From Spinacia oleracea (taxonomy: Eukaryota; Streptophyta; Magnoliopsida; Caryophyllales; Amaranthaceae), in the NCBI RefSeq assembly GCF_020520425.1, contig NC_079492.1, positions 102,583,157-102,647,156 of the forward strand: DNA of 64,000 nucleotides, read 5' to 3'. Shown piece by piece: positions 11,378-24,131 of the stretch. The notes under the pieces are model-generated. The model saw only the letters and a list, made by a program, of their open reading frames with translations, was not told the DNA's origin and did not search any database. Both the position numbers and the translations under genes were made by a program. The number at the start of each line of letters is the position of its first letter. Positions within the stretch are counted from its first letter, which is position 1.

Positions 11378-11851
11378 AAAACGAGGGGAATAGATTAATT
11401 GAACGAAAAAACGACAAGGATGAGGAAGAGTCAGTGGGAGCATAATTTTCCTAATATAAGAACGGTGGTGGTGGAGAGGAGTTTGAAGGACATAAAGTGA
11501 CGGCGGCGGTGGAGCTCACTTTCCCAGCGAAATTCGGTGGTGAAGAAACTATGGATGTCAGAGTCAATCCCAGTTTGAAGGAAGAAGAAGGAGGTTTGTG
11601 AAATGACGGGAAGCGAAAGAAAGAAGTATGTTGCGCGGGTGAATGTTTGTTTCTGTATGTGAGACAGAGATGCTTTGCAGCGTTAATCATGAAGACGCTG
11701 CAAACTAAAAGGATTTGAGGCGTTATGATTCCCTATAACGCCACCAACGAATATTCTTTCACCTAATTCCTCCATTTTTCCCTTTAGTTAGAGGCGTTTT
11801 GTAATTAACGCAGCTAAGTCATGGCAGCAAATTAATACTTTTCTACTAGTG
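11378..11851. mobile_element. End of a CACTA-like transposon (fragment)
   Basis: The segment ends TTTTCTACTAGTG at 11851, the inverse of a CACTAGTAGAAAA terminus typical of plant CACTA elements. Short direct and inverted motifs (gcgttaat, aacgcc) occur just inside. The other end is not in the window; the gypsy LTR that ends at 11377 probably inserted within this CACTA. No gene is seen in it. The minus-strand frame at 11451-11690 has no recognised domain. Confidence 0.5.
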
Positions 11852-13040
11852 TTACACAAAGTATTTCTTGAGAACATCGGCATTCCAATGGTTCTTCAAG
11901 ACTTGTCCATCTAGTTGCTTGAGAATTTAAGTAATAGTCTTTTCTCAGCGTGAATGACATATGGCCCTTCCCATGTTGTAGAGAGTTTTCCGTGGATCCG
12001 ACCCTTTTGAAATAATGTAGTGTTTCTGAGCACTAGGTCTCCAACCTTCAGAGGTCTGGCACTGACTCTTCGATTGTAGTGCTTATTAACCCTTTGTTGG
12101 TAGGTTGCATTCAAAGTTTTGGCGGCGTCCCAAGCTTAATCCCGCAGATCTAGATATTCGGATAGAATTTTATTATTTCTCTCTCCATGAATTCTGTTAT
12201 ACTTGTTGTATGCTTGGATTCTTAAGCTTTTTGTGCCGACTTCTATAGGGATAAATAATTCGAACATGTACACCAAGTGGAAAGATGTCTGTGTTGTAGT
12301 TCCTTTCTCGGTGGTCCGAAGGGACCATAGTGTACCTGGTAGCTCCTCCAGCCACTCTTTTTTTTCTTGTCTTCCACTATCTTCTTGAGTGAATTGAGGA
12401 TGAACTTCTTTGCTGCTTCGGCCTTCCCGTTGCTTTGTGGGTGGAACACCGTTAAGTAAGCTAGGTGTATTCCAAACCTTTTGCACCAACTTTGCAGTGG
12501 GGTGTTATCAAACTATTTCCCATGATCGAAGACCATCAACCTCGGGATGCCGAACCTTGTAATGATATTCTGCAAGATATATTTTCGAACTTGAGTTTAT
12601 TAGATTGCAGATACTGCCTCAGCTTAGATCCACTTGCTGAAGTAGTCCACTCCTACAATTAACCACTTCTTTTGATTTACGACCGAAGGAAATGGATCGA
12701 TGAAGTCCAATCCCCATTGTGCAAACGGTAGTGGGTATAGGGTTGCTTGCAAGGTTTGAGCGGGTTATTGGATAGCCGGGGAAAACTTCTGACATTTCTC
12801 ACACTTCCCCACCATTGCTTTTGCCTCGGAAACCATGGTGGTCCACCAAAATCCGGCCCAGAGTGCCTTGTGAGCCAAGGTTCTTCCTCCAATATGGTTT
12901 CCACAGATGCCAAAGTGGATTTCTCTCAGAATATAGTCTGCATCTGTAGGCCCGACGCATTTCAGTAGTGAGGCTGAGAAAGATTTCCTCATGAGCTCTC
13001 CGTTGGCGCCGATGATGAATCCGTTATCGAATCTCTTCAA
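11852..13040 (-). pseudogene. Decayed integrase of a Tat-lineage gypsy element
   Basis: Pieces in several minus-strand frames line up as one integrase. A zinc-binding H2C2 region (IHFGICGNH then KCEKCQKF) lies near 12790-12920, core fragments at 12136-12760, and the C-terminal region (NKHYNRRVSARPLKVGDLVL) at 11911-12114. Integrase joins element DNA to the chromosome. Many frameshifts and stops make it clearly dead. The 3' LTR that should follow is missing, because the CACTA end abuts at 11851. Confidence 0.85.
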
Positions 13041-13125
13041 TTTCTTGGCTAGCAGCTTGTCTTTGGGAAGTTCTCTCCTTGTATGTTATGACTGCGTCCA
13101 TCTAGCTCGGCTTGGGATGCATATT

Positions 13126-13602
13126 TCACACTGTAGGAGGAGGCAGATCGATTCTTCTTTCTTGGTAAAATTCCACATGGACAGACCTATTCAGGTCGAT
13201 GAGCGTTGAGCTTGCTAGTTTTGATAAAGCATCGGCATGTGCATTTTGTCCTCGGAGAATGAGGATTACTTCAAAAGATTTTAGCTTTGCCGTTAAGGAT
13301 TTAATTTTTGCTAAGTAAGCTGTCATGCTTGGCCATTTGGCCTTATACTCCCCTCAAATTTGGTTGGCTATAAGTTGTGAATCAGTTTTGAGGCAAACAT
13401 GTTCGACTTCCAGGGATAGAAAAAGTTCTATTTCTGCGATTGCAGCTTCGTATTTTGCCTCATTGTTGGTTGCTTTTAACCCAAAATTTAGAGCATACTC
13501 AATAATTTTCCCTACTGGAGATATGAGGACCACCCCGGCTCCCGAGCCAGGTGACCGTGGAAGATCCATCTTTGTAGACCTCCCAAGTCCTCTTGGTGTC
13601 AT
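13126..13602 (-). pseudogene. Second (archaeal-type) RNase H of the Tat element
   Basis: Two minus-strand frames give a ribonuclease H fold distinct from the one attached to reverse transcriptase: GAGVVLISPVG, then TNNEAKYEAAIAEIEL and LKTDSQLIANQI, then RGQNAHADALSKLAS. The D/E/D/D-type acidic positions are visible. A second RNase H between the first one and integrase is the diagnostic feature of the Tat lineage (Ogre, Retand and relatives). At least one stop or frameshift separates 13354 from 13326. Confidence 0.8.
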
Positions 13603-15117
13603 CTAATACCTGATATGAGCATTCGGCCAAGAAATCAGCGAGTGCTTGCGCCTTGAAGGTTGTCCTCGACTAGTACTTGAAGTCGAACTCTGAAAGTTCG
13701 AAGGCCCAGCGGCCAATCTTCCCGATCTCACAATCTTGCCCAGCACCTTTTCAAGTGGCTGGTCGGCTAGAACTGCGATCTTATGATAGTCGAAGTGTGG
13801 TCTTAACTTCCTTGCAGCTACCACCACTACATAAGCTACTTTTTCGATGAGGGGGTATCGAGTCTCGGCTCCCGTTAAAGTTTCAATGGTGAAGTAGATT
13901 GGTTTTTTTTCTCTTCTTCCCAAAGGAGGACTTCACTCACAGTCCTGGGACTAACTGCGACATATAAGTATTGGGTTTCCCCTTCCTTCAGTCTAGCCAA
14001 CGTCGCCAGTTGAGCTAGATAGGTTCTGAGCTGTTGAAAGGCTTCCTTTTGCCCTTGTTCCCAGATAATCTCGGGGTCCACTTTCCTCGAGATGCCTTTC
14101 TTCTTGATTGGTTCTACTTCTCCTCCTAGGAGGGTCTTTGGTTTGAGAGCTTTGAAAAAGGGTGCCCCTTATCCGAAGCTTTCAAGATGAATCGTGACAA
14201 TGCGGCCAACCTGCCGGTCAGTCTTTGTACGTCTCTTTTTTTCTTCGGCTCGGGAAAATGGATTGATGATTGGACTTTATTCGGGTTTACATCGATTCCT
14301 CTTTTGCTCACCATGAACCCGAGGAATTTTCCTGACTTTACTCTGAATACACAATTCTTCGGGTTCAGCTTCATCTTATATTTCCTTAGATTGCTGAATG
14401 TCTCGGTCAGGTCTTTGATATGGTCTTCTTCTTTGATGTCTTTCACTATGGAATCGTCCATATAGACCTCGACGTTCCTCCCTTTATGATCGGCAAAGAC
14501 ATGATCAACTAGCCTCTAATAGGTTGCTCCGACATTTTTCAATCCGAAGGGCATCACTTTGTAGTTGAACACCCCTGCACTCGTGATGAGTGGGGTTTTT
14601 TCTTTGTCATCGGGGTGAATGAATACTTGGTGGTATCCTGAAAAGGCATCCATGAAGCTTAGCAGTGTGTGGCCTCTTGTTGAGTCTACCTGCTGGTCTA
14701 TCCTCGGGAGAGGATAGTAGTCTTTGGGGCAGGCTCTGTTCAGATCCGTGAAGTCCACACATATGCGCCATGAGCCATTAGATTTTTTTACCATCACCAC
14801 ATTGGCTAGCCACTTGGGATATATGTAGGATTCAATAAACCCTGCCTCTTGTAGCTTTTTCACCTCTTCGACGATGGCTTTGTTCTTCTCTAAGGAGTAG
14901 TTCCTCTTCTTTTGTTTGATTGGTCGGGCTTCGACACTGACATACAATTTGTGGAAATCATCTTCGGATATATTCCTGACATGTCAGCTATCGACCATGC
15001 AAAAATATCTTTGTGATCTCTCAGCAGTTGTATGAGATCAATTCGGAGCCCCAAACTTAGGCCTTTGCCTATTCGGACGCTCCTGTCAGAATCGTCTTCG
15101 AGGAAGATATCCTCCAT
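13603..15117 (-). pseudogene. Reverse transcriptase and first RNase H of the Tat element
   Basis: 15117-14890 carries the protease-RT linker (DLIQLLRDHKDIFAWSIADM). 14947-14516 carries RT fingers and palm (WRICVDFTDLNRACPKDYYP, LLSFMDAFSGYHQV, VMPFGLKNVGATY). 14461-14126 carries the catalytic VYMDDS box and the following LGFMVSKRGIDVNPNK. 14081-13603 carries RNase H (RLKEGETQYLYVAVSP, RYPLIEKVAYVVVVAARKL). The enzyme copies element RNA into DNA. Frames change repeatedly, for example across 14461-14516, where motifs continue after a stop, so the gene is inactive. Confidence 0.88.
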
Positions 15118-15599
15118 TTCTTGAACTGGCTCGGGAGAAGGACCCTTGGGTCGAGCATCAACCTCTGTTGGCTTTATCAGACTGCTCGAGCCGACCTTTC
15201 TCCTCTTCCCCTCTTGCTCCTCAAGCGAGGGCTCGTGACTTTCGGCATCTTTGTCTTCATCATCTTCGAGACCATCTCTCAGTTTTGGTTTTCAGACGGC
15301 GGTGTGGCAAGTTCTCCTTACAATCTCTTGGTCTTCCCTCACCGGCTTGGCAAAGACTGCGTCCGAGACTTACATCATCATTTAATGGTATGTAGATGGA
15401 ATGGCCTGCATCTCGTCGATCATAGTTCGTCCCATGATGACATATACACTGAATCGCAGTCCATGACTTGGAATTCGTCTTAGATGTTTCTTGCTACGTG
15501 GCCTTTTCCGATGGTGACTGGTAGGGTGATTTTCCCACGAGGAGCTGTTGATGAACCATTGAAGCCGATCAACGGATATCTGACCTTTGTCAATGATTC

Positions 15600-16971
15600 C
15601 TAGGTTTCTTCGAGGATCAGTTGTTCGAAGCAGTTCCTGAAGATGATGATGAAGGTGCTTCCTCCATCGACCAATACTCTATGGACGTTGTGGTTGTTGA
15701 GATCCATGGAGATTACCAATGGATCTTCATGTTTGTATTGGACGCCGAGGCAATCATTGGCATTGAAGGTCATGTTGGGAGGATGGGGCTCCTCTTCGCC
15801 CATGGTGCTGAAATTGACCCGGTGGGAAAGGCTTCTTAGATGTCTTTGCTGGAATTATTGGACCTCTGCCATCCAAAGACCACTAAGATATCGGGCTTTT
15901 TATATCCCGTAGCTTCGTGGATTCTCTTTTGGGAATGTTCTTGGGGATTTCCAGCATGCTTGGGTTCTTTTTCCAGCGCTCCTTCCCTTCGATCAGCCAA
16001 GTATTGCTTGAGGTATCCTCGGTGGACGAGGTCCTCGGTGTTATCCTTCAACTGATTACACTCTTCGGTGTAATGGCCATTGTCATCGTGGAATTCGCAC
16101 CATTTGTTCTTATTCTTATGTCTGGAATGCAACTTGGATGGCTTCTGCCATTTCTCATTATGCTTGTGGAGGCTGTAGGTTTCTTTTGGGGAGAGAGTTA
16201 GAGGGGTGTAGTTGGTGAACTTAGGATAAAGATCGCCTTTTTTTTCCTTCTTTCACTGGGCTAGCAGCCCTTGCGCCCTTCTTCTCTTTCCTTTTCCTTG
16301 TGTTGCCCTCGGGCTGGCTCGGATTTTCTTTTGATTCTCTTGGTTCCAAATAATCTTTCAACTTTGTACCTGCTTTGTTGAATTCTTCGATTCTGATGAA
16401 TGCGCCTGCCATTTGGTTGGGTTCTTCATTGACAACTTGTCACGAAACCTCCCTTCTAAAAGGGCACGCTTCAACTCGAAGATTGCAACATCGAGCTGCA
16501 GGTTAGGAATGTTTGTTGATTCTTTAATGAATAGGGCCATGAAGTCCCGAAGACTTCCGCCCATTTTCTGCTGCATCGAGGTAAGTTCGGCAATAGTTCG
16601 TTCTCTTTGGTTATTGCTAACGAACTGAGCACGAAATTTCTCTTGCATATCATCAAAGTCGACGATCGAACCCTTCGGCAACGACCTAAACCATTCTCCC
16701 GCCACTCCAGTCAGCGTGGTTGGGAAATACTTACACCAACAAGTTTCGGATTGGGGGATCAAGTACATGTGCTGCTCGTAGGATGTCACATGCTCTCGTG
16801 GATCGGTCGTCCCGTTGTAGGTTAGGTGTGTTGGCAGCCTAACCTTCGGGATATCCTCTAGGACCAACTCTTCAATGAACGAGGAAGATTTCGACGTCAT
16901 TACCTTTTTCCCTAGCCTTTCTCTGATTCCTCTACTACCCGAGGTTCCCCCGTGAGAATCCTCGGGAGTAC
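15600..16971 (-). pseudogene. Gag (C-terminal part) and protease of the decayed Tat element
   Basis: 16971-16221 contains gag sequence (LPTHLTYNGTTDPREHVTSY, GVAGEWFRSLPKGSI, FDDMQEKFRAQFV) in a nearly continuous frame. 16132-15836 contains a zinc-knuckle-like motif (WCEFHDDNGHYTEEC). 15803-15600 contains an aspartic protease active-site motif (VLVDGGST, where DTG or DSG is usual). The gag frame is cut at 16972-16976 by insertion of the plus-strand element and resumes at 39447. Translation of 17095-16972 belongs to that element's LTR and not to gag. 15121-15599 holds degenerate protease-linker sequence with no clean frame. Confidence 0.85.
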
Positions 16972-16976
16972 GGCGA

Positions 16977-18439
16977 TGTGGACACCTACTTTTGTCCCCA
17001 TTCCCGCAAGGGAAAGGTTCGATGATGAAAGCATAAAAACTCCACTTGACAACGCATCTCCTATAAAATAAACGAATCTCGATTCCCCATTTCATTTCGC
17101 CCGAAACCTGCTATTTATGGAAGCCTGCTAAAAATAGTAACTGCCGTAAAAGGTAGCTTCTAAAAGTGGCAAATCATAAAAGATAGAACCCTGTCAGAAT
17201 TAGGTGTTGCATTCCAACATAAGTCCTAAATGAGATAGAAAACCGCGAGAATCCTATTCCTAATAGGATTCGGAAATAAGAGTTACGTATCAATTAAAAT
17301 CCTAACGAGCCTAGAGTTCGTAACGGGCCCAGACGCATTCCGTCATAAAATTGATACGCGCTAAAAGACTCAAATTAATCTCAAACTCTACGGATTTCAG
17401 GAATCCGAATCTGACTAAAGAAAACTGCCCAGACCCTATTTTCAACGCCTGGCTCTGGGCGCCGAAATCTTCGGCGCCCAGGCCTGGGCGCTGAAAATAC
17501 CTGGGTACGTGTTTTTTCCTAATTCTTTATGGATTAGAACTCTGCAATTCTATCTTTCCACGAACTCTTCCCTATAAATAGGCCCCTAATTTCGACGTGA
17601 AAGAACACACAACAACACATAATTATATTCTGAGTATTGACTCCAACCCTTAGCCTAAGCCTCTCGCTGCGAAACTGTTCACGCGTTCTGTCGCAATCGA
17701 TCCATAAATCGAACAGAACGTATCCTGTCCCATAATTGAGATTCGTTAAATAAAAAGGAGAAATAGCAAAGTCAAAGTGGTTAGTTTTCTGAGAACCGTG
17801 ACGCACCTCTCAAGGGTGCGTCGTAATGTGTCCCTTTTCGATGATTTAACTGCTTTCCTCGCCCCTTTTATGAACTGTTAAACTAACCTAATCTGATTGT
17901 TCTATCACGCCTAACAAATATAATATTTTTGGGAAATCGGATTATCATGCTAGTTCCCTTAATGCTACTTAAATCAGATAATCACGATCGAATTAGTATT
18001 ATATGTTGCATATTGCTAAAATCAACTCAGATTAGTTTAATAGTTAACGCATGTCCCTTCAATTATTTATGCTGAGCTAGTAAGGATATCCTGCCTCTGG
18101 AGTTAATGACGAGCGAAGTACTCCTCTCGGTAGTTACAGTCCCCCGAACCCTCAATCTCTACCTTGCGGGTGTATATTGAGAGATCCCCACACCAGGGAT
18201 CACAAGGGAACCTACGGCCGTCGTGGTCAAACATAATTGCACTCCCTTTATGTCACGATAACCGGGTTTTGTCAGTTTTTCTCATTGTCGTTAAAAACGG
18301 AATGGCGACTCCTATATTACTAGTCAATTGGGTGTATACTCACAGGAAATCCAATTACACTTGATTGAATAAAAAGAATCGTCACACCCACGAGGGACAA
18401 GGTCACGCATTAGCCTCGCGCTTTTTCGACCCCCTCACA
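16977..18439 (+). repeat. 5' LTR of the plus-strand Tat-like element
   Basis: Starts TGTGGACACCTACTTTTG and ends CCCCTCACA. A TATA box (TATAAATA, 17573-17580) sits about 75 bp after the first palindrome pair (17439-17498), so transcription probably starts near 17605. The 3' copy starts TGTAGACACC. The 14-bp U3 end of the left copy still shows how it abuts the duplication GGCGA. Confidence 0.92.
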
Positions 18440-18458
18440 GTGGCGACTCCACTGGGGA
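18440..18458 (+). promoter_or_regulatory. Primer binding site of the plus-strand element
   Basis: Immediately after the LTR the sequence reads GTGGCGACTCCACTGGGGA, the form commonly seen in plant Tat/Ogre-type elements. It fixes the plus orientation. Confidence 0.75.
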
Positions 18459-19664
18459 TAGTGAAGGAAATACTCGTGCTTGTAGGTAATCAAAATAGCC
18501 GAAGGGTGAAACGATCCTACCCCGCGTTTATTCCCCCATCAAGTTGGGACCACCTGAAAATCAGCATATTAATGTGAACGGGCAGAACATCATAACGAAT
18601 CTCGGCTCCCTCGGGAGTTGGGACTAAGGATACCTTTTTTCGCCAATAGGGGGGTGCATACGCCGCGCATGTTTCCCATTCGGTACTTGTGCAGGTAGTA
18701 CACCTATCCCGAACCCAATCTCTCGCCCATTAGGTCCCTCTCGCCTGCATGCCCCCTTGGCTTGCACTTGCGGGTTGGCCTCTTGAGCGAAATTCGTCTG
18801 TTGAAGACACTACCTCGACCAGGGCATGTGTTGGATCTACGATAGAAGCGGTACCAAGCCAGGCGCAAATAAACTACCCATAGAAGCCTATCATAAACTA
18901 CATGGCATATTTAATTTTCAAATCCATGTTTGTAATGTAGTTATGTGTAGCGAAATATGTGATTGTGTGTGACAAACTATCCTAGAAAACCAACGACCTT
19001 AAAAACTGCTCAAACATTCATAGACTAATTTACCAAAGAGTTATATCAAAACACGTGTTCTGCAAACTCGAATGATCGCCACAAAATAAGCGACGCTCGG
19101 GATGGCCTGTAACGAATCCCACAAACGCTATTACGCGTAAAGGACGTTATTAGGCAAGCACGCAAGTCGAAGTCGCATAAACAGAAGACAGAAAACGAGA
19201 ACCAGCCAGGGACGCATTTTCAACGCCCCTGGCTAGGCGCCAGAATTTCTCACGCCCCTAGCTGGGCGCTGAAGTTGCTGCTTGGCCTTCTGGTCAGGCG
19301 CAGCAGCCTCGGTGCCCGAGCGAAAGGAAAGTACGTAGCGCAAAAAAAATGTTCATCAAAAGAATTGCTACGAGGGCGTAAGAAAAGCACTCGATTTCAA
19401 AAAGCGACTCGTGAAAAATTAATAACTCTTTGTGTCGTTGTTGGGCCTCCTACGACGGTAATGCTCGGCATCAAAACCGAACATGCTAACAACTACGAAT
19501 GTCACACGGGCAAGTGTTTCGAAAATCCAAAGAATGACCAAAATAAAAAAAATAAAAAAAAGTGTACCGACAGAAGAAAGAGCGAAAAAAAAACCCATTT
19601 AGAGAGTCGAAGTCTAGACTAAGTAATGCTTGAAACTTTGGGAACCTAAACTTTAGCTTATCTT
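18459..19664 (+). other. Long 5' leader of the Tat-like element
   Basis: About 1.2 kb between primer site and gag with no convincing gene. It contains the second palindrome pair (19216-19275). The 115-codon frame at 19275-19622 is lysine/serine-rich, lacks a domain and is not called, although leader ORFs do exist in this lineage. Confidence 0.6.
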
Positions 19665-20268
19665 ATGCCTAGGACTGGTCCTGCCACTTGGTGCCGATCA
19701 GGGAATCAACGGCTAGTGCGTCTCGAAGATACATCGCCAACACCAGGTTTAGTAACTCCAAGCTCCGTCCGTCGTCCCTCGTTTCAAGGATCTCCGCTTC
19801 CCCAACCTCGATTCGCACCTCCAAACATGTCCATCGAAGATTTGCGAGACCAGATGATCCAAATGACCCAACTTATGGGCCAACTGAAAATGGAAAACAA
19901 AGCCTTAGCGGCCGCGCAAGCCAAAAATGACCTCGAAAACGAGAAGAGGATTGAAAAAATGGTCCTACAGCAAACCATGGGGAGCAAATACTTCTCCCTC
20001 GAGCCTGAACCTTTTCCTGGCAAATTACCAGAAAAGTTCAGTTCATCTGACTTACCAAAGTTCAAGGCCACGGACAACCCCCGTGATCATCTACTGAGCT
20101 TTGTGAATACCATGAACTTGAAAGGCGTGGACAAGTCCATGTACTTACCTGCCTTTCCTTTGTCCTTGGAACCTGTGCCGCTCAAATGGTATTATCACCA
20201 GGACCCTAAGCTCTTCCCCACTTGGGAAGACTTTGTCAATGTCTTCATCAAGCAATACTCGTCGAACA
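19665..20268 (+). pseudogene. Gag N-terminal part of the Tat-like element, split by copia insertion
   Basis: The frame starts MPRTGPATWCRSGNQRLVRL. It has a coiled coil (MTQLMGQLKMENKALAAAQ) and the gag core (LPKFKATDNPRDHLLSFVN, PVPLKWYYHQDPKLFPTWED, FVNVFIKQYSS). It is interrupted at 20268 by the copia element, whose 5-bp duplication GAACA is copied at 30569-30573. The gag core resumes there, so the two halves belong to one gene. Only the codons before 20269 are gag; the next 30 bases belong to the inserted LTR. Confidence 0.88.
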
Positions 20269-21646
20269 TGTTAGGTTATGATACATATGACAATTCATAA
20301 ATCATGCGGAAAAACCATTTAGCCAGGAATACATATTATTTACACATAATCATATAGCATAGTTTAGATGCATACTCTTTGTTGCGTGCCTTCCCTAGCT
20401 GCGCCCGAACCGAACAAGAACAAGTCTTTAGGACTCCAAGTGTCGTCCCTCCGTAGATAGTCCACAGCACGTCCGGATCCGCCTTAAGATTGACCAACTA
20501 GAATCGCCCTTAAGGTACTAATAATTTTCGGCACTTTTAGGCAAGGTATGTGACTGAATTTTTCTCTCAAAAACTCACTTTGAATACTTGAAAACTCGTT
20601 ATAAATTGTGAACCCAGGCCACATATTTATAGGGGTATGGAAAGAGAATTGGAATCCTAATAGGATACGAATTAATTAAATTAGAATCCTAGTGAAACTC
20701 TTATTTAATTAATTTATCTTTTAGGATTAGGAATTTAATCATTAAACGAATCCTGTACGTTTTAGGTTTCGTATGTGAACACAAACACACACGCACGCAC
20801 AGCAGCCCACGAGGGGCGCCATGCGCGCGCGCGCACAGCCCGAGCAACGCAGCCCACGACTGCCGCAGCCTTGGGCGCGCGCTGGGCCTGCCTTGCGGTG
20901 GGCCTGGCGCAGCCTTGGGCTGGCGTGTTGTGGCGCGCGTTTCCCTTGCTGGACGTGGGCCTGGCTTCGTGCTGGGCCTTCGTCTAGCAAGCTCGTCCGA
21001 TGCTAATTCGTACGACGCGCTTTCGATTAATTTTCCGATTTATTTCCGATACGAACAATATTTAACATTTCCGATTCCGGAATTAATTTCCGTTTCGAAC
21101 AAATATTTAATATTTCCGTTTCCGGAATTATTTTCCGATTCCGATAATATTTCCGATTCAGACAATATTTCCGTTTCCGGCAATATTTCCGATTCCGGCA
21201 ATATTTCTATTTCCGATAATATTTTCCGATACGTACCATGTTTCCGTTTCCGGCAACATCTACGACTTGGATAATATTTATATTTCCGATACGATCCATA
21301 TTTCCGTTTCCGGCAATATCATCGTTTCCGGAGTATTCATTTCTTGCCTGTGACGATCTCAGCTCCCACTGAAACCAAGATCCGTCGATTCCGAATATCC
21401 ATAGATGGAGTATTTAATGCCATTAAATACTTGATCCGTTTACGTACTATTTGTGTGACCCTACGGGTTCAGTCAAGAGTAAGCTGTGGATTAATATCAT
21501 TAATTCCACTTGAACTGAAGCGGCCTCTAGCTAGGCATTCAGCTCACTTGATCTCACTGAATTATTAACTTGTTAATTAATACTGAACCGCATTTATTAG
21601 ACTTAACATTGAATGCATACTTGGACCAAGGGCATTATTTCCTTCA
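20269..21646 (-). repeat. 3' LTR of the copia element
   Basis: Ends TGTTAGGTTATG and TTATTTCCTTCA on the plus strand. A minus-strand TATA box (complement of TATTTATA, 20624-20631) marks the promoter region. The LTR includes a GC-rich island (20775-20990) and a degenerate TTTCCG-type tandem array (21010-21340). Confidence 0.93.
21010..21340. repeat. Degenerate short tandem array TTTCCGNTTCCGGNAATAT in the copia LTR
   Basis: About fifteen imperfect copies of a 16-20 bp unit alternate TTTCCGATTC, TTTCCGTTTCCGG and AATATT. The same array occurs in the other LTR at 29930-30260. The unit mixes TTCCGG palindromes with AATATT palindromes. No coding meaning is apparent. Confidence 0.85.
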
Positions 21647-22789
21647 GTCTCCCACTTGTCCTTAGGGACAAGTGTGCATTCCCTAATTCCTTTGTCGCTC
21701 GATGCTTGCTCTTGAACATAAGGTAAGAGTTGTCATCCTTATTATGTCCAGAGGTGTTCCTCGGTTTCAGAGTTCAACTGATCAAATAAACAGATAATCA
21801 TAGCCTATGATTCATCCGATCACGGCCATGCATTTCACAGTTTCTAGCTCTCCGAGTGGCCTTGTACAACTTTTAAGCATCTCATCCCGATTTATGGGAG
21901 GACAATCCCAATCTTGCGATCTTGAGATTAGACTTCGTTTGATAGGTGATTACCTGAGCGTTGCCTTTATAGCCTCCTTTTACGGTGCGACGGTTGGTCA
22001 ACGTCAAAGCAACCAGTTCTCAAACAAGTAATCTCAAATCACTCAGGTATTGAGGATTTAGTGTCTAATAATTTTAATGAAATTTACTTATGACAGATTT
22101 TCATCTCTTATAGTAAATTTTGATAGGTCTTGTCCGATACTAGTCTTCCCAAAGTAAGTATCTATGCAAATGATTATGACATTGCCATGTCCACATAGTT
22201 CAAGAAACAGAACTACTAGTCATCTTGCATTCTAATCGTCTAACGTTTTCTATGCGTCCAATTTTATAGAAAACTCCGATCAGGGACCATTTTCAACCTT
22301 TGACATTCAAGTTCACTTGATAGACATTTCTTAGTCACAGGACTGGTCCTGACAGTCTATCTTGAATATTTCGTCAAATTGAAGGGACTCATCATTTAAT
22401 ACTAAACCAAGATTAAATGGAATATGAAAATTTATTTCATATATGATAAATGTTCAACCCCTAATGTTTTACAACCATGGGCCTCAAACCCATCTTCTAA
22501 AACAGTTCATGGAATTTCAAAGCTATGCTTGATTTCCAGTGCTACAATGTAAGTGTTGCTTCTCACTTGTTGCATAGGTTTAGTTATCATGCTTTGCCAA
22601 TCTTAATATCCTTTTCATCGAATGTCTCTTCGAGATAGGATGATAAGATCTTTTGAGTGTGTTTAGTTTGTGATCTATTCTTTCTAGCTACAAGAGTGGT
22701 TCTACGCATTTTGCAATGAAGAGCCATCAAGTCAGCAGACATGTTATCTACCCAAGTTCAATGAAGAACTCATTAATATAAACAACTCT

Positions 22790-24131
22790 GTTTTATTGCT
22801 TCTTAGGCAATAAGTACTTTTACTTCAACTGTTTAGGTTGCTAGTGATGCTTTGTTTGGATTTACTTATCCAAGCAGTTCACAGATATGTGGAAGACTTT
22901 CCAGTTGTATCTTAGAACATAGAAATTAATATTTAATTTCCCACGCAACAACTCATGGTCTCCAATCCATGTTGCCATTTCAAAACACAATGCTCTATAG
23001 CTCGTCCTTGTCAATGGTTAACTTCAAAGGAATCTTTCTTGATCCTTTGCCAGTGTTTATGCGTGTAGCATCAATATTTAGCATATCTTTATTTCCTTGA
23101 ATCAAGAACTATTCCTATGTACCTTTTCAAGTACCATAAGTTTTTCTTGATCTCAATCTAGTTGATCTTCACTTAGATCAATAGAGATTGGTATATGTTC
23201 GTTATGCCTAAAGTCATACGATACGTTTTTGGCGATCCTCATATTATATTATATACATGATAAATTCTTTTGCAGAATAATTCCCAATTGAATTCTATTC
23301 ATGTAACTTTAGCTCATTCAGTTACAGTAGATACTGAATCCAACTAAATTCTTTGACATATAATATAGGTGAAGAATCTCATTAGATTCTTTGATGTTTA
23401 ACTAAGTAAATGCTTATACATAGTTCAAACATTCATTACTTAGATTTATTCATATGGATCGAATATCTCCAATGGAGTCTTTCGTGTTTGATTTAGTAAA
23501 TGCCATTACTAAACAATATCATAAGATCTTTGTAAATAGATCTTAATACCCAGTATGTACTAAGTTTCGCCTTGGTCCATCATTGATGAATAATTTCAAA
23601 CCTAAGTCATTAGCATTTGAATGTTATTTCACAATAGAGAGATATGTGTGTGATACACATAGGACCAATTAAGTTTTACGTACTCCCACTAAACTTCTTA
23701 TATATCTATAAGAATCATGTACATTTTATGAAACTAAAATACTTATTAGTTTCACTAAAATACATTTCTAATTCCCAATTGCTTGCTTAAATCTGTACTT
23801 AGATTTCATAAGCTAGCTTTCCTTTTCAAGCATTTATTTGGATCCATAAATCCTATGACATACCATGTACATAGTTTATTCCAACATTTTATTGAGGAAT
23901 TGTTTTGTCATCCAATTGCCATATGTACCAATATGCAATCATTGCTTGATTTATAGACTTGAGCATTACGATTATGCATGAGGTTTCAACACAATCCACG
24001 CCGTGAATTTGCTTGCAACCTTTAGCAACTAATCTAGCTTTGTGTGTGAACATAATTTCATGTTTGATGGTTTTTATCCTTAAAACAAACTTGCAACCAA
24101 TAGGTGTGAAACTATTCTTGCAAATCAACAA
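22790..24131 (-). pseudogene. Remnants of copia reverse transcriptase and RNase H
   Basis: 24131-23889 reads FTHKARLVAKGCKQIHGVDC and then LKSINQAMIAYWYIWQLDDKT, the conserved start of copia reverse transcriptase (usually YKARLVAKG..., WQMDVKTAF). Near 22790-22830 a stop-broken minus-strand piece resembles the TEAEYIA...EA region of copia RNase H. Between them and leftward only scattered similarity remains. The rest of the interior (24132-29174) is AT-rich with no frame I can assign to gag, protease or integrase. In this state the element cannot supply its own enzymes. Confidence 0.8.

Noticed and set aside
16972..17095. Upstream extension of the Gag frame into MKWGIEIRLFYRR
   Set aside because: These codons are LTR sequence of the inserted element; the gag continues at 39447 instead.
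17534..17806. Minus-strand 90-codon frame, present identically at 38541-38813
   Set aside because: Lies within both LTRs of the Tat-like element, antisense to its TATA and leader; no domain.
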